Positions 1 to 9,317 of a stretch of DNA of 64,000 bases are shown here, in pieces. Position 1 is the first letter of the stretch. Every line of letters begins with the position of its first letter. Under the pieces are notes generated by a model. It made no database searches and was not told the DNA's origin. It saw only the letters and a list, made by a program, of their open reading frames with translations. The DNA is from Paractinoplanes durhamensis (lineage in GTDB: Bacteria > Actinomycetota > Actinomycetes > Mycobacteriales > Micromonosporaceae), in contig NZ_BOML01000038.1 in the NCBI RefSeq assembly GCF_016862175.1, forward strand, positions 1 to 64,000. Reading direction: 5' to 3'. The position numbers were made by a program, and so were the translations under genes.

Positions 1-2848
1 CTTCGTCGTAGTCACCACGCTGGTACAGGATGTCGGCGAGGGCTCCCTGGCAGGAAGCGGCCTCCGACTCGGAGCCGGCGGCCGTGAACAGCTGGTGGGC
101 TTGGTGCAGGAGTTGTTCGGCTTGGGCTGGTTCGCCGCGGTCGATCAGGTGGGTGGCGTGCTCGGCGATCGCCCGGGCGTGATCGAGGGGGTCGGTGTGG
201 TCGGTGCCGTCGGTTTGTGCGCGGCTGACGGCGCGGGTGAACAGTTGGTGGGCGGCGTCGCCGTCCCCGCTGATTTTCGCGGCGTCGGCAACCCGCCGTA
301 GCAGGTAGGTGGGGACCGGATGGTGGTGCCGGTCGAGCAGGGCGATGGCGTCGAGGCCGAGGCGGTACGCGTCGATGGCCGGACCGGCCCGTAGGGTGTT
401 GACCGCGTCAGCGGCGCAGGCTGCGGTGACTTGTGGTTCGTCCGCGGTGAGGGCGAGGCGGGTCAACTGCAAATCCATGCCCGCACTGCGGCGGCCGCCG
501 TGTTCGGTGCCGCCCCATGCCTCGAACAGCGGGTTCACCACGACGGCGGCCAGGCTTGTGGCCTCGTCGTCGGTGAGTGGGGTGATCCGGCCCGCTGCCA
601 GGGCGTTGGTGGCCATTGCGCGGCGCTGCGGGTCGAAGCCGTCGGGATACACGTCCAGCAGGCCGAGCCCGATCAGGCGGGCGGGTGATCCTGCGCAGCG
701 TTCGGCGAGCACCGCGATGACCGACTCCGGTAGGGGCAGGTCGAAGAGGGTGAGGTCACGCAACAGCGCCCGGTGTGGCGGGCCGGCCTGCTCCAGGAGT
801 TCGTCGAGGGCCAGCTTCTCGAGCAGGTCGCGGATCTGGGCCTCGGACGGCAGGTCACCCTGCTGAAGGTAGGTCTCCATGCCGGCGACCGCGGTCTCGG
901 CGCGGGCGAGGTCGACGTGTTCGCCGTAGACCAGCCGGGAACCGATCAGGTCCTGCAGGCCGGGGTTGCCCCGGCTGACCGACACGGCCCGTATCGCGAG
1001 CGCGTCCCGTTCGGTGCGTCGTGGCGCCGGGACCTGTGCTCGCTGCCGGTTGAGCAGTTTGCGTTGCGCGACCGGCGACAATGGCCGCAGCGCGATCTGC
1101 TCGAGCCGCTCCGGCAAACCATCCAGCGTGAACTGGTATCGGCTGGTCACCACCAGCCGGCTGTCGCTGTCGGCCGGATCGAACGCGCGCAACACCGCGG
1201 CCAGCACCGGCGCCGTCGCGGGATCCACCCGGTGCGGGCCGTGCGGATCGGCGATCAGGACCTGCTCGAGGTCGTCGATGACCAGCAGCAGCGGACGCCG
1301 GCCGGGCTCGGTACCCGCGCACGGCCCGGCGAGCAGGTCGATCAGCAGGGTTTCCAACGTCTCCGGCCGATCACGCAGCTCGCCGCGGCGGGACTCGATC
1401 AGCTCGCGAGCGGCCTGGTTGGTCCGCACCGCGGCGGCGATCACGTCCACGATCGCCGGGGCGCTGTAGTCACCGAACACCACCGCCAACGCCAGGTCGG
1501 GACGCCGGTCCGCGATCCGCGCCGCCAAACTCGACTTCCCCAACCGGCCCTGCCCGTGCAACAGGACCCCGGCCCGCTCGCCCGAACTCAAGGCCCGCAA
1601 CGCCCGCTGCAATTCCAGGCGGCGGCCGACGAACATGGCCGGTGCCGCCACCGGCACATGCTGCTTGCCGTCCAGGAACACCTTCGTCCCCGCCACCGCC
1701 GACACCCGCGAGCGTCGCTTGGTGCCGCGGACCAGCGGGCCGCCGCCGTCCGGGCCGAGCCAGAGCCGGGCCAGATGCCAGTCCGCCCGCAGCCGCTCGT
1801 CAGCGGCTTTCAGCAGACCGCGGCGGGCGTCCCCGACCGCAGCCGCCAGGTCCGTCCCGTTACTCAACTGCCCATACAACTGTTGCGCGAACAGGGTCGC
1901 GGCCCGGTCGTCGACCGAGCCGTCCCAGCCCAGCACCGCCGGAACCCCGGCGGAAACCAGGGACGTGGCCATCGAGTGCGCCACCATCGCCTCGGTGTCA
2001 CCAGCCGCGGCGCGACGGTCCGGACCGGCCGGCAGATGGCCCTTGGCGTTCGCCGCGGTCGCGGTCAGACACGCCGAAACGAACAGCAGCCGCAGCGACC
2101 CCGGCAACACACGGACGAGGTCGGCCGCCGCGATCGGCAGGCCGTCACCGAACTCGTCCTCCATCAGCAACACCGGCACCCCCGGCTCACCCGCCTGCCG
2201 ACGCCAGTTGTTCACGCCGTGACATGACAGATGCAACACCGGCATCCCACCCACTTCAGCCAGGCGTTTGCCCAGTTCGACCGGGTTGCCGGTGTCCTCG
2301 ACGATCAGGTCGACCCGGGTGTCGTCCACCGCGGTCAGGATCGCGGCCTCCTCGGCCTCGAAGTCCAGCTCATGCTGCCCCCGCGGCGAGGACGCCATGA
2401 ACGCCAGCCCCAACCGGAACTCATCCAGGCTGGTCGCCTCCGCCGCCGGCCGGCCGAGCCGGCGGATCACCGTGAACCGGGCCACCGCGTCGGCTGCCAG
2501 GAATCCGCCGTCGGGGCGGGCAAGGAGCTCGAACGGCGCCTGTAACACCGCCCACGCCCGATCCGGCGGCGTCTTCGGCCCCCGCACCTCGAATGTGACC
2601 GGCGCCTGGGAGCGGTCCAGCAGCGTGGTGAGCTGACCTTGATCACCGTCCAGCCACGACCACAACCGGCGCCCCAGTCCGAGTAGAACCTCATCAGCTG
2701 CGCGCGCCTGGACTGCCCTCACATACTGCGACCCAAGATCCGCCAGCAGGGTCTCGTCCTCCTCGGACAGCACCCGCCGCGACCCGACCCGCTCGCCGCC
2801 GGCCAGCACCTCGAGCCCCGAACCGTCGACCACGATGCCGGTGACCAT
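1..2848 (-). CDS. CHAT protease-STAND NTPase-TPR protein (3' end outside window)
   Basis: An open frame of at least 949 codons runs leftward from the ATG at 2848, behind a G-rich ribosome site, and leaves the window without a stop. The N-terminal part has the CHAT caspase-like signature: HLSCHG with His about residue 210, and VSACLTA with Cys about residue 260. A STAND/NB-ARC-type ATPase follows, with Walker A GQGRLGKS (Lys about 438), Walker B LLLVIDDLE and a downstream VVTSRY element. The remainder is helical and TPR-like. In known families the TPR part senses a ligand, the NTPase switches state and the CHAT protease cleaves a target. Such proteins occur in bacterial conflict and cell-death systems. 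The trigger and substrate here are unknown. Domain order is read directly; the defence role is inferred. Confidence 0.88.
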   Translation of the reverse strand, partial: MVTGIVVDGSGLEVLAGGERVGSRRVLSEEDETLLADLGSQYVRAVQARAADEVLLGLGRRLWSWLDGDQGQLTTLLDRSQAPVTFEVRGPKTPPDRAWAVLQAPFELLARPDGGFLAADAVARFTVIRRLGRPAAEATSLDEFRLGLAFMASSPRGQHELDFEAEEAAILTAVDDTRVDLIVEDTGNPVELGKRLAEVGGMPVLHLSCHGVNNWRRQAGEPGVPVLLMEDEFGDGLPIAAADLVRVLPGSLRLLFVSACLTATAANAKGHLPAGPDRRAAAGDTEAMVAHSMATSLVSAGVPAVLGWDGSVDDRAATLFAQQLYGQLSNGTDLAAAVGDARRGLLKAADERLRADWHLARLWLGPDGGGPLVRGTKRRSRVSAVAGTKVFLDGKQHVPVAAPAMFVGRRLELQRALRALSSGERAGVLLHGQGRLGKSSLAARIADRRPDLALAVVFGDYSAPAIVDVIAAAVRTNQAARELIESRRGELRDRPETLETLLIDLLAGPCAGTEPGRRPLLLVIDDLEQVLIADPHGPHRVDPATAPVLAAVLRAFDPADSDSRLVVTSRYQFTLDGLPERLEQIALRPLSPVAQRKLLNRQRAQVPAPRRTERDALAIRAVSVSRGNPGLQDLIGSRLVYGEHVDLARAETAVAGMETYLQQGDLPSEAQIRDLLEKLALDELLEQAGPPHRALLRDLTLFDLPLPESVIAVLAERCAGSPARLIGLGLLDVYPDGFDPQRRAMATNALAAGRITPLTDDEATSLAAVVVNPLFEAWGGTEHGGRRSAGMDLQLTRLALTADEPQVTAACAADAVNTLRAGPAIDAYRLGLDAIALLDRHHHPVPTYLLRRVADAAKISGDGDAAHQLFTRAVSRAQTDGTDHTDPLDHARAIAEHATHLIDRGEPAQAEQLLHQAHQLFTAAGSESEAASCQGALADILYQRGDYDE

Positions 2849-3461
2849 TCACCCACCCCCACGACGACTCGGCCCGCTCGTCAAATCCGGTCAACCCGCT
2901 CGCAGTTCCGGCCCGAATCTAGAACACGACACCCAACACCGGCCAATTGATCAAACCCTGCGAGCCGACACCGGCCGGCCAACGCCGAAAATCCGGCCGG
3001 GGAAATGATCAGAGAATCGAGAAAGACCAGCCCAGGGGTCACATCATCAAACCCGGTCCGGGGCGACGAGCGCATCAGCCGGGTCATCACCGGCTAAAGC
3101 GCACCGCAACCTGCCAAACGCACAATTCGGCCGCCAAGACCGCTGTGAAGGAACATTCGCTTTACACTTTCGGGCCATCACGAAAAATGATCAACATCGG
3201 TGGTGAGGTCGCACCGGTGCCAACCAGAACCGAAATCGGTGCCAACCGCCGCCGGACGCCACAGCGCTGCCCAGCGTGCGGGCCACGACTGGGGTGCTGG
3301 CCATCGCCGGACGTCACACGGCGGGCGGCCGGCGGGCGAGAAAGCCATCCGATCGAGGCCGTTGTCGGTGACGTGACTGAGCAGCGGGCGGGATGCGACG
3401 ACCATGCATCACGGTGCTGCCCGCTCGGGCGGTGCCGGGGATGTCATAAGGGCGGCTGCTC
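2849..3461. other. Intergenic region, no convincing gene
   Basis: This stretch separates the leftward CHAT gene from the rightward hydrolase gene, so it should carry two divergent promoters. Open frames on both strands are Arg/Pro-rich, lack ribosome sites and resemble no family. Base composition is somewhat lower in GC than the flanks. I could not pick a specific promoter. Confidence 0.5.
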
Positions 3462-4421
3462 ATGTTCACCGTGATGACCTGGAACGTCGAAAACCTGTTC
3501 CGTCCCGGCCAGCCGGGCGGCCCGACCAGCACGAACGTGTACGAGGCGAAGATCGCCGGCCTGGCGGAGATGATCGCCCGGCAGGCTCCTGATGCTGTGT
3601 CGATCCAGGAACTCGGCGATCCCGCAGCGCTCGACGACCTCGTGACGGCTTTGGGTGGCACCTGGCATCGGCAGGTCTCGGCCCACCCGGACAGCCGCGG
3701 GATCAGGGTGGCGTGGTTGAGCACCCTGCCGATCAGTGAACCTGCCGAGATCACCGCGTTTCCCGCCCCGCTGCAGCCGGTCCAGGTCGACGACCACGGC
3801 GCCACCCTCGCCACGATGGGTCGCGGCGCGGTCGCGGTCACCGTCACCACTGGCTCGGGAATACCGATCCGGCTGATCACCACACATCTGAAGTCGAAGC
3901 TGTTGACCTTCCCCGGTGGCCGGTTCAGTCCCCGCGACGAGGACGAGCGTGCCCGCTTCGCCGCTTACGCCCTGGCCCGCCGCGCCGGCGAAGCCACCAC
4001 CCTGCGGGTCGCGGTGTCCGCGGTCCTGGCCGGTGAAGGCGACGAGCGTGCGGTGATCCTGACCGGGGACCTCAACGACAGTCCGCAAGCCGCCACGACC
4101 CAGCTGCTGCTCGGCCCGCCCGGCTCCGAGATCGGCACCGGCGGCTTCGACCGCCCTGACCGTGGTGACGGCATGCGGCTGTGGAACCTGGCGCCGCTGA
4201 TGCCCGCCGGGCAGGACTACTCCCGGATCAACCAGGGCCGCAAGGAACTCATCGACCACATCCTCGTCTCCAAGGCACTGGTCACACCGCTGTCCGGGGT
4301 CACCGCGCACACGGTCATCGACACACCACTCGAGTCGATCGACCCCGCCGACCCGCCGGCGCGACGCAATGAACCGGCCTCCGACCACGCGCCCGTCGTC
4401 GCGACCTTCGCACACCTGTAG
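3462..4421 (+). CDS. Endonuclease/exonuclease/phosphatase (EEP) family protein
   Basis: This 319-residue protein has the EEP-fold signature in order: MTWNVENLF at residues 5-13, QELG near 49-52 (catalytic Glu), LTGDLNDSP near residue 205, a RKELIDHIL segment, and a C-terminal SDHAPVVATF with the catalytic Asp-His. Enzymes of this fold are metal-dependent hydrolases of phosphodiesters or phosphomonoesters (nucleases, sphingomyelinases, inositol phosphatases). There is no signal peptide, so it is probably cytoplasmic. The start at 3462 is supported by AAGGGCGG about 6 bases upstream; a second in-frame ATG lies four codons later. It is flanked by long intergenic regions and appears monocistronic. 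The substrate cannot be read from the sequence. Confidence 0.85.
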   Translation: MFTVMTWNVENLFRPGQPGGPTSTNVYEAKIAGLAEMIARQAPDAVSIQELGDPAALDDLVTALGGTWHRQVSAHPDSRGIRVAWLSTLPISEPAEITAFPAPLQPVQVDDHGATLATMGRGAVAVTVTTGSGIPIRLITTHLKSKLLTFPGGRFSPRDEDERARFAAYALARRAGEATTLRVAVSAVLAGEGDERAVILTGDLNDSPQAATTQLLLGPPGSEIGTGGFDRPDRGDGMRLWNLAPLMPAGQDYSRINQGRKELIDHILVSKALVTPLSGVTAHTVIDTPLESIDPADPPARRNEPASDHAPVVATFAHL

Positions 4422-4860
4422 CGGCGCCCGGACAACGGACGGTCAGTCAATGCGGCGCGCCCTGGGCCGCCGGCCGCGTCCCCTTCTGCCGGAGTCCGAT
4501 CGTATGAGCGTGGCCAGTGTGTCGCGTCGGACGCACACTCATCCGAGGATGGACGGCGCCAGAGTCTGACCGCGGCCGCGGCGGCGGCCCGCTGAACTTG
4601 AGGGGCGAGCGACGCGTGGTGGGGCGAGCTGTCGGTCAGGTGGGTGCGGATGGCTATCCAGTTACGCCGCATGGCTTCCATCTTGACGACCGACGCTCGC
4701 CCGCCACATCCAGCCTGACCTGCTCATATGCCACCCGCAAGAGTCAAGATCGAACTACAGGCCGGTAGTTCCCGACGGGCTCACCTCACGGTAAAGGGAT
4801 CTTGTCGTACCCCGGGCGGACACTGGAGTCCGTGATCGGTGAGAAGCAGCGGGGTCCACG
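4422..4860. other. Intergenic region upstream of dinB
   Basis: No credible gene is seen. It should hold the dinB promoter. Near 4750 there is a TCGAAC half-site like half of an actinobacterial LexA box, but the second half does not match, so LexA control of dinB is not supported. Confidence 0.4.
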
Positions 4861-6210
4861 GTGAGGTCGCAGGCGAGCATCGCCCACGTCGACCTCGACG
4901 CGATGTTCGCCGCGGTCGAGCAACGCGACAAGGTGTCGCTGCGCGGCCGTCCGGTCATCGTCGGCGGCGTCGCCGGTAGGGGTGTCGTCGCGACCGCCTC
5001 GTACGAGGCCCGCGCGTACGGTGCCCGCTCGGCGATGCCGACCGCGGAGGCTAGGCGCCGGTGCCCGCCCGGCACCGCCTTCCTCGCACCCCGCTTCGCC
5101 GCCTACCGCAAGACCAGCGAGATCGTGATGGCGTTACTGGCGCAGGTGTCGCCGCTGGTGGAGCAGGTCTCGATCGACGAGGCCTACCTCGATCTGGCCG
5201 CCGCGGACCGGCACGACCTGTCCCTACCCGGCGTCACCGACCTCGCCGAGAAGATCAGGACCTCCATCGCGGCGGCTACTGGCGGGGTCACCGCGTCGGT
5301 CGGCGTGGGTACCTCGAAACTTGTCGCGAAGATCGGCTCGGATCTTCATAAACCGGTCGGGCTGACCGTCTGCGCGCCCGGGCAGGAACGGGCGCTGCTC
5401 GATCCGCTGCCGGTGACCCGGCTACCCGGGGTCGGACCCGCCACCGCGGAACGGCTACGCCGCGCGGGCGTGCACACCATCGGCGACCTCGCCGGAGTCG
5501 GGCTGCCGGATCTGATCGACTGGTTCGGCCAGGCACACGGCGCCGGCCTGTACCGGCTCGCCCGAGCCGCCGACGACCGGCGGATCGTCGGCGAACGCGA
5601 AGCAAAATCCGTATCCGCCGAGGAAACCTTCGCCGTCGACCTCACCGACCGGACCCGGCTCAACACCGAGCTCGATCTGCTCGCGACCCGGGTCGGCGGC
5701 AGACTACGGACCGGTGGCCTTTCCGCCCGCACGATCACCATCAAGGTCCGCCACCACGACTTCACCACGATCACCCGCTCGGCCACCCGCGCCCAGCCCA
5801 CCGACGACCCTCGCCTGGTCGCGCAGCTCGCCCGACGCCTACTGGCCGAGGTCGACACCTCCGCCGGCATCCGGCTGCTGGGCGTAGGAGCAACCACGCT
5901 CGCCGACTTCGTCCAGGACGACCTGTTCGGCACCACGCTCGACAGCGACCCCATCAACCCGCCCGCCGCCACCACGCGGGCCATCGTGCCGACGGCGCCG
6001 ACCGAGCCCACGCAGAGTGTTTGGCGGCCCGGGCAGGATGTACGCCACGACCACCACGGTGCGGGCTGGGTCTGGGGCAGCGGCCACGGGCGGGTGACGG
6101 TCCGCTTCGAGGGCCCGACCACACCACCCGGCCCCGTCCGCACTTTCGCGGTTGACGATCCTGCCCTGCACCCGGCCGATCCTCCCGACTGGACCCTGTC
6201 CGCCATGTGA
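4861..6210 (+). CDS. dinB: Y-family DNA polymerase IV
   Basis: A 449-residue translesion polymerase that copies damaged templates with low fidelity. The palm carries HVDLDAMFA at residues 10-18 (metal-binding Asp) and SIDEAYLD at 104-111 (catalytic Asp-Glu). PVTRLPGVGPATAERL is the helix-hairpin-helix of the thumb. The little-finger domain follows to about residue 370. The C-terminal extension with WRPGQDVRHDHHGAGWVWG matches the tail of one of the actinobacterial DinB paralogues and does not look like a canonical beta-clamp motif. The GTG start is the only one that keeps the N-terminal catalytic motif; the ribosome site (GCGGGG) is weak. Codon 92 is the rare leucine codon TTA. The gene stands alone between two gene-poor stretches. 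Confidence 0.95.
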   Translation: MRSQASIAHVDLDAMFAAVEQRDKVSLRGRPVIVGGVAGRGVVATASYEARAYGARSAMPTAEARRRCPPGTAFLAPRFAAYRKTSEIVMALLAQVSPLVEQVSIDEAYLDLAAADRHDLSLPGVTDLAEKIRTSIAAATGGVTASVGVGTSKLVAKIGSDLHKPVGLTVCAPGQERALLDPLPVTRLPGVGPATAERLRRAGVHTIGDLAGVGLPDLIDWFGQAHGAGLYRLARAADDRRIVGEREAKSVSAEETFAVDLTDRTRLNTELDLLATRVGGRLRTGGLSARTITIKVRHHDFTTITRSATRAQPTDDPRLVAQLARRLLAEVDTSAGIRLLGVGATTLADFVQDDLFGTTLDSDPINPPAATTRAIVPTAPTEPTQSVWRPGQDVRHDHHGAGWVWGSGHGRVTVRFEGPTTPPGPVRTFAVDDPALHPADPPDWTLSAM

Positions 6211-6606
6211 CCGCCAGCTGGTGGTGCACGTTGGAGGCGAGGGTGACAAGGCCGGTCCGGGTGTCGGCGCCGGCGGTGGCCCGCGCGTCGACCGCGCTAT
6301 CAAGGAGCGACAGCAGGGACCGTTGCCAATCACGGCACGGCACTGCCGAGACGATTGGGTCAGACCGGCGTATCTCTCGCTGCTACCCGTGACGCGCTGA
6401 GTGCCGACATTGCCGTCAAGTCCCAGTACAGCCCGCGTGCGAGCAGCCGCTTCGGCTCACAATTGATCGCCTTGACGTTCCAGGGAGCGCGGGTCTAGAG
6501 CTCGACTTGCCGACATGACCTGCGGTCCGACCAACCCCGTAGCCCATATTCACCTGGAGCGTCTGGCGAACTGCATCGAGACGGGTGAGTGACGACGCTT
6601 TCGGTG
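6211..6606. other. Intergenic region, nothing recognised
   Basis: This lies between the end of dinB and the end of the leftward oxidoreductase gene, so it should hold two converging terminators. Short frames on both strands have no ribosome site or recognisable domain. I see no repeat or RNA gene. Confidence 0.4.
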
Positions 6607-7494
6607 TCATTGAGGGCCGCAGAGAGCTGCAAGACGTCGCCATTGTGGCAGCGGCAAGCCCCGAGAGTGTGGATCGAGTACCTGTAGGCAGACGTGGTCG
6701 GCGCCGGCCTGTCGGTGTAGTCGAAGACGTTCGGCGATGGCTGCCTCATCGCCCCAGGCGATCAGGGCGTCGACAAGCCGGTCGCTGCCTTGGCCGTCTA
6801 GATCGTTGTCTGTGTAGCCGAGGCGTCGGAGGTTACGCGTGTAGTTCGGCAACGAGAGATATCGGCGGAGGTGGCGCCGTCCGATCTCGCGGGCGCTGTC
6901 CGGATTGCGTTCTAGGACGACGGCTTGTTCGGGCACCAGAAGCTTGTCGGGCCCGAGGATCTGTCTAGCTTCGGCGGTGTGTTCGGGAGGGACGAGATAG
7001 GTGTGGGCGCCGTCGGCCTGAATTGCGGCGACGCGCAACATTGTGGGCTTGAGCGCGGCAAGCATACGAACAGTGGAGCCGGCGCGGACGGCCCGGTACT
7101 GGTTGGCCAGGTCGTCCATCGCCTCGAGATAGGCGCGTGCCGTTTGAATCGGCTGGTCATAGCGGCTACCCCGCCTGTCGTCGACCAAGCGCGGATGGCT
7201 GACGCCGAGGCCGAGAATGAACCGGTCCGGGTAGGCCTCGCTGAGCGTCTGCTGTGCCGCGACCATCGCCAGAGGATCGCGTGCCCATAGGTTCGCGATC
7301 GCGGTAGCGACAATCATCTGCTCGGTGGCGGCGAGCAGAAGTCCGGATTGGCTGATGGGTTCGCGGCCGACGTTCTCGCCTATCCATATGGAGCTGTAGC
7401 CCAGCTCTTCGAGCTCTTGGATTGTGTCTCGGACGACTGCGGCGGGCTGGAAGTCGAATTGTGCGGTCCATAGCCCGATGCCCGCGAGCTTCAT
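6607..7494 (-). CDS. LLM-class (luciferase-like) F420-dependent oxidoreductase
   Basis: A 295-residue TIM-barrel protein of the bacterial luciferase-like monooxygenase superfamily. Evidence: a beta-1 start KLAGIGLWTAQFDF, the segment LGYSSIWIGEN, IVATAIANLWARDP, and RFILGLGVSHP, which together are typical of the TIGR03620-like F420 subfamily. Such enzymes transfer hydride using reduced F420 (or FMN) on small molecules; the substrate is unknown. The start codon overlaps the stop of the upstream HTH/TPR gene by four bases (ATGA), so the two are translationally coupled and probably functionally linked. Length is normal for the family and no motif appears broken. Confidence 0.85.
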   Translation of the reverse strand: MKLAGIGLWTAQFDFQPAAVVRDTIQELEELGYSSIWIGENVGREPISQSGLLLAATEQMIVATAIANLWARDPLAMVAAQQTLSEAYPDRFILGLGVSHPRLVDDRRGSRYDQPIQTARAYLEAMDDLANQYRAVRAGSTVRMLAALKPTMLRVAAIQADGAHTYLVPPEHTAEARQILGPDKLLVPEQAVVLERNPDSAREIGRRHLRRYLSLPNYTRNLRRLGYTDNDLDGQGSDRLVDALIAWGDEAAIAERLRLHRQAGADHVCLQVLDPHSRGLPLPQWRRLAALCGPQ

Positions 7495-8963
7495 GACCCG
7501 GCGCTGGTGCCAGCGGAGGTCAACGCCAGGGCAAAGTCTCGTAGCGGCTCATCGAGGCTCTGCGCCGCTTCCGGCCGACGTTGTTGGACGAGTCTTCGTA
7601 TGCGGCGTCCCTGCTGCAAGATCGGCATGATGGGCTGATGGGTGGAGGCTGTCAGTGCCGCTCGCGCCAGGTCGACGGCCTGGTCGACGTCGTCGGACTG
7701 CACCGCTGCGTCGGAGAGGGCCAGCGTCAGTACTGAACGAGCCTTGTTGTGCGATCGTGGTAACGCGTCCAGAGAGCTGTTCAACTCTAGGCAAGCCTCT
7801 GCCGGCCGGCGTAGGAGCAGCCAGCTCATTCCGGCGTAATACCGCAGGTCGAGAGTGCCGCGGTCAAAATCCATCCCATGGCGCCTGTCTCGTTCGTTCG
7901 AATACTCGGCCGCCTCCAGCGCTTGGCCGTAGGCAGCCCTGAATCCATTGAGGTCACCCAGCCCGGCGCAAGCTCTTGCCCGGAGCGCGTACAACCAAGC
8001 TTGCGTAGTCACGTCCGACCCCTGGCCAGCGAGGTAGCTTCCCCGATCGATCAGCTCGAGCGTTCGACGGAAGTCGCGCCGGTGCCACGGGACCAAGCTC
8101 TGAGCACCCATAAGCCACGCACCGAGTCCCCACGCCCTAGCGTCCTCCGACGCGGTGGCAGCCGCTTGATACCAGTGTTCTGCCTCGCGATGGTCGTTGA
8201 GATCGAAACAGGCCCAGGCGCGCAGCCCGGCTAGCCGGGCTGCCAGAGCCACCAGTCGCTCCTGGTCGCACAGCTTCTGAGGCCTGCGAAGCTGGGCAAG
8301 CGCGAATCCCATCAAGAGTCGGCAGCGCACAAGTGCGTCATCAGGTCGAACTGCGGCAAAGCCCTGATCCAACCGTTCGCAGGCCAGTTCAACGGCTGTC
8401 AGCTCGGCCGGTCCGATTCCTGGATCTTCGAGGATGAGGGTGAATTCGACGAGGTCGCCGTCGGTCTGGTGCTGGGGTCCGCCAGACGTCGAAGTCCGCA
8501 TACGACCTTCGTGCCGATCCGTCAGGTCGGTGAGATGTTCCCGAATGTTTGAACCGGGCGTGGTGAGCGCTAAACGATCAGTGCTGTCGGGTCGGTCCAG
8601 CCCTCGGACCAGATCGGCATCAGCGATCGTCCCAGTTGTGATCCGGTCGCGTGGTGGATAGAGGCCGATCTCGAAGTCATCCGCACTGCCCGTCACCGCC
8701 CGGAGCGCCGCACGCCGCTCCTCGCTCGTCCATCGGCGCTCGCCGCGTTCCAGGGCACCAACCCATCGATCATTGACGAAGTGAGCGGCGATCCCCTTTT
8801 GACGCTCGGGGTAGAGCCTGGCCAGCGTCTCATTGATCTCGTCGGCGAACTCGGATCGCGACATCGGACGCCGTGGCCGACGCTTCGACCTCAACCGGAG
8901 GCGCGCGGCCTTCAGCGCCTCGTTTGGCTCCTGGGCAGCCACCGTCTCCGGATGCCTAACCAT
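7491..8963 (-). CDS. HTH-type regulator with TPR-like C-terminus
   Basis: A 490-residue protein. The first about 110 residues are basic and look like an actinobacterial XRE-type DNA-binding region (MSRSEFADEINETLARLYP, then WVGALERGERRW). Residues about 200-490 are a helical repeat region of TPR type with many paired Ala/Leu helices. Proteins of this layout act as regulators of neighbouring metabolic or signalling genes. I chose the ATG at 8963 because AAAGGGG sits just upstream; an in-frame start at 9038 would add 25 residues of low quality. It overlaps the downstream oxidoreductase by four bases, implying a two-gene operon. Ligand and target are unknown. The TPR assignment rests on composition, not on a profile search. 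Confidence 0.75.
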   Translation of the reverse strand: MVRHPETVAAQEPNEALKAARLRLRSKRRPRRPMSRSEFADEINETLARLYPERQKGIAAHFVNDRWVGALERGERRWTSEERRAALRAVTGSADDFEIGLYPPRDRITTGTIADADLVRGLDRPDSTDRLALTTPGSNIREHLTDLTDRHEGRMRTSTSGGPQHQTDGDLVEFTLILEDPGIGPAELTAVELACERLDQGFAAVRPDDALVRCRLLMGFALAQLRRPQKLCDQERLVALAARLAGLRAWACFDLNDHREAEHWYQAAATASEDARAWGLGAWLMGAQSLVPWHRRDFRRTLELIDRGSYLAGQGSDVTTQAWLYALRARACAGLGDLNGFRAAYGQALEAAEYSNERDRRHGMDFDRGTLDLRYYAGMSWLLLRRPAEACLELNSSLDALPRSHNKARSVLTLALSDAAVQSDDVDQAVDLARAALTASTHQPIMPILQQGRRIRRLVQQRRPEAAQSLDEPLRDFALALTSAGTSAGS

Positions 8964-9317
8964 GTCACCCCTTTGACCTCGCCGTGAACCCCATCTGGCT
9001 CCATTCGGCTTGCTGAACACATCGTGCCGATCGGACACGCCGAATGTAAGCCCCGACAGGGGGCACTCTGTTGACTATCGATGAGCCCGAAGATCTACTG
9101 CCCCGGCTCGTCCTCCAGTCGGACCGTGGGTCGTGACAACGGATCGGACCGATGGTTGGGATTCCGACGTCACCATCCGTCCGTGATTGTGGATTCCGAT
9201 GGCGTTCTGAACCGACAGCGTAAGTGCATCGTTCTGATCCTTTAATCGAGGGTGATCAGCATATGTATCTCGAATATTAGGTCCTTTTTACCTCTCGACT
9301 GGAAGGAAATTCCCCCG
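8964..9317. other. Divergent intergenic region with AT-rich stretch
   Basis: This separates the leftward HTH/TPR operon from the rightward GPP34 gene and must contain both promoters. Bases about 9235-9320 are unusually AT-rich for this window (TATGTATCTCGAATATTAGG, then CTTTTTACC) and probably hold the GPP34 promoter. No gene is recognised. Confidence 0.45.

Noticed and set aside
773..2227. 484-codon rightward open frame
   Set aside because: It is rich in Arg, Gln and His with no domain and lies opposite the CHAT-STAND gene, which has clear motifs on the other strand.
4740..4770. Possible LexA box before dinB
   Set aside because: Only the TCGAAC half is present; the expected GTTCGA partner four bases later is missing.
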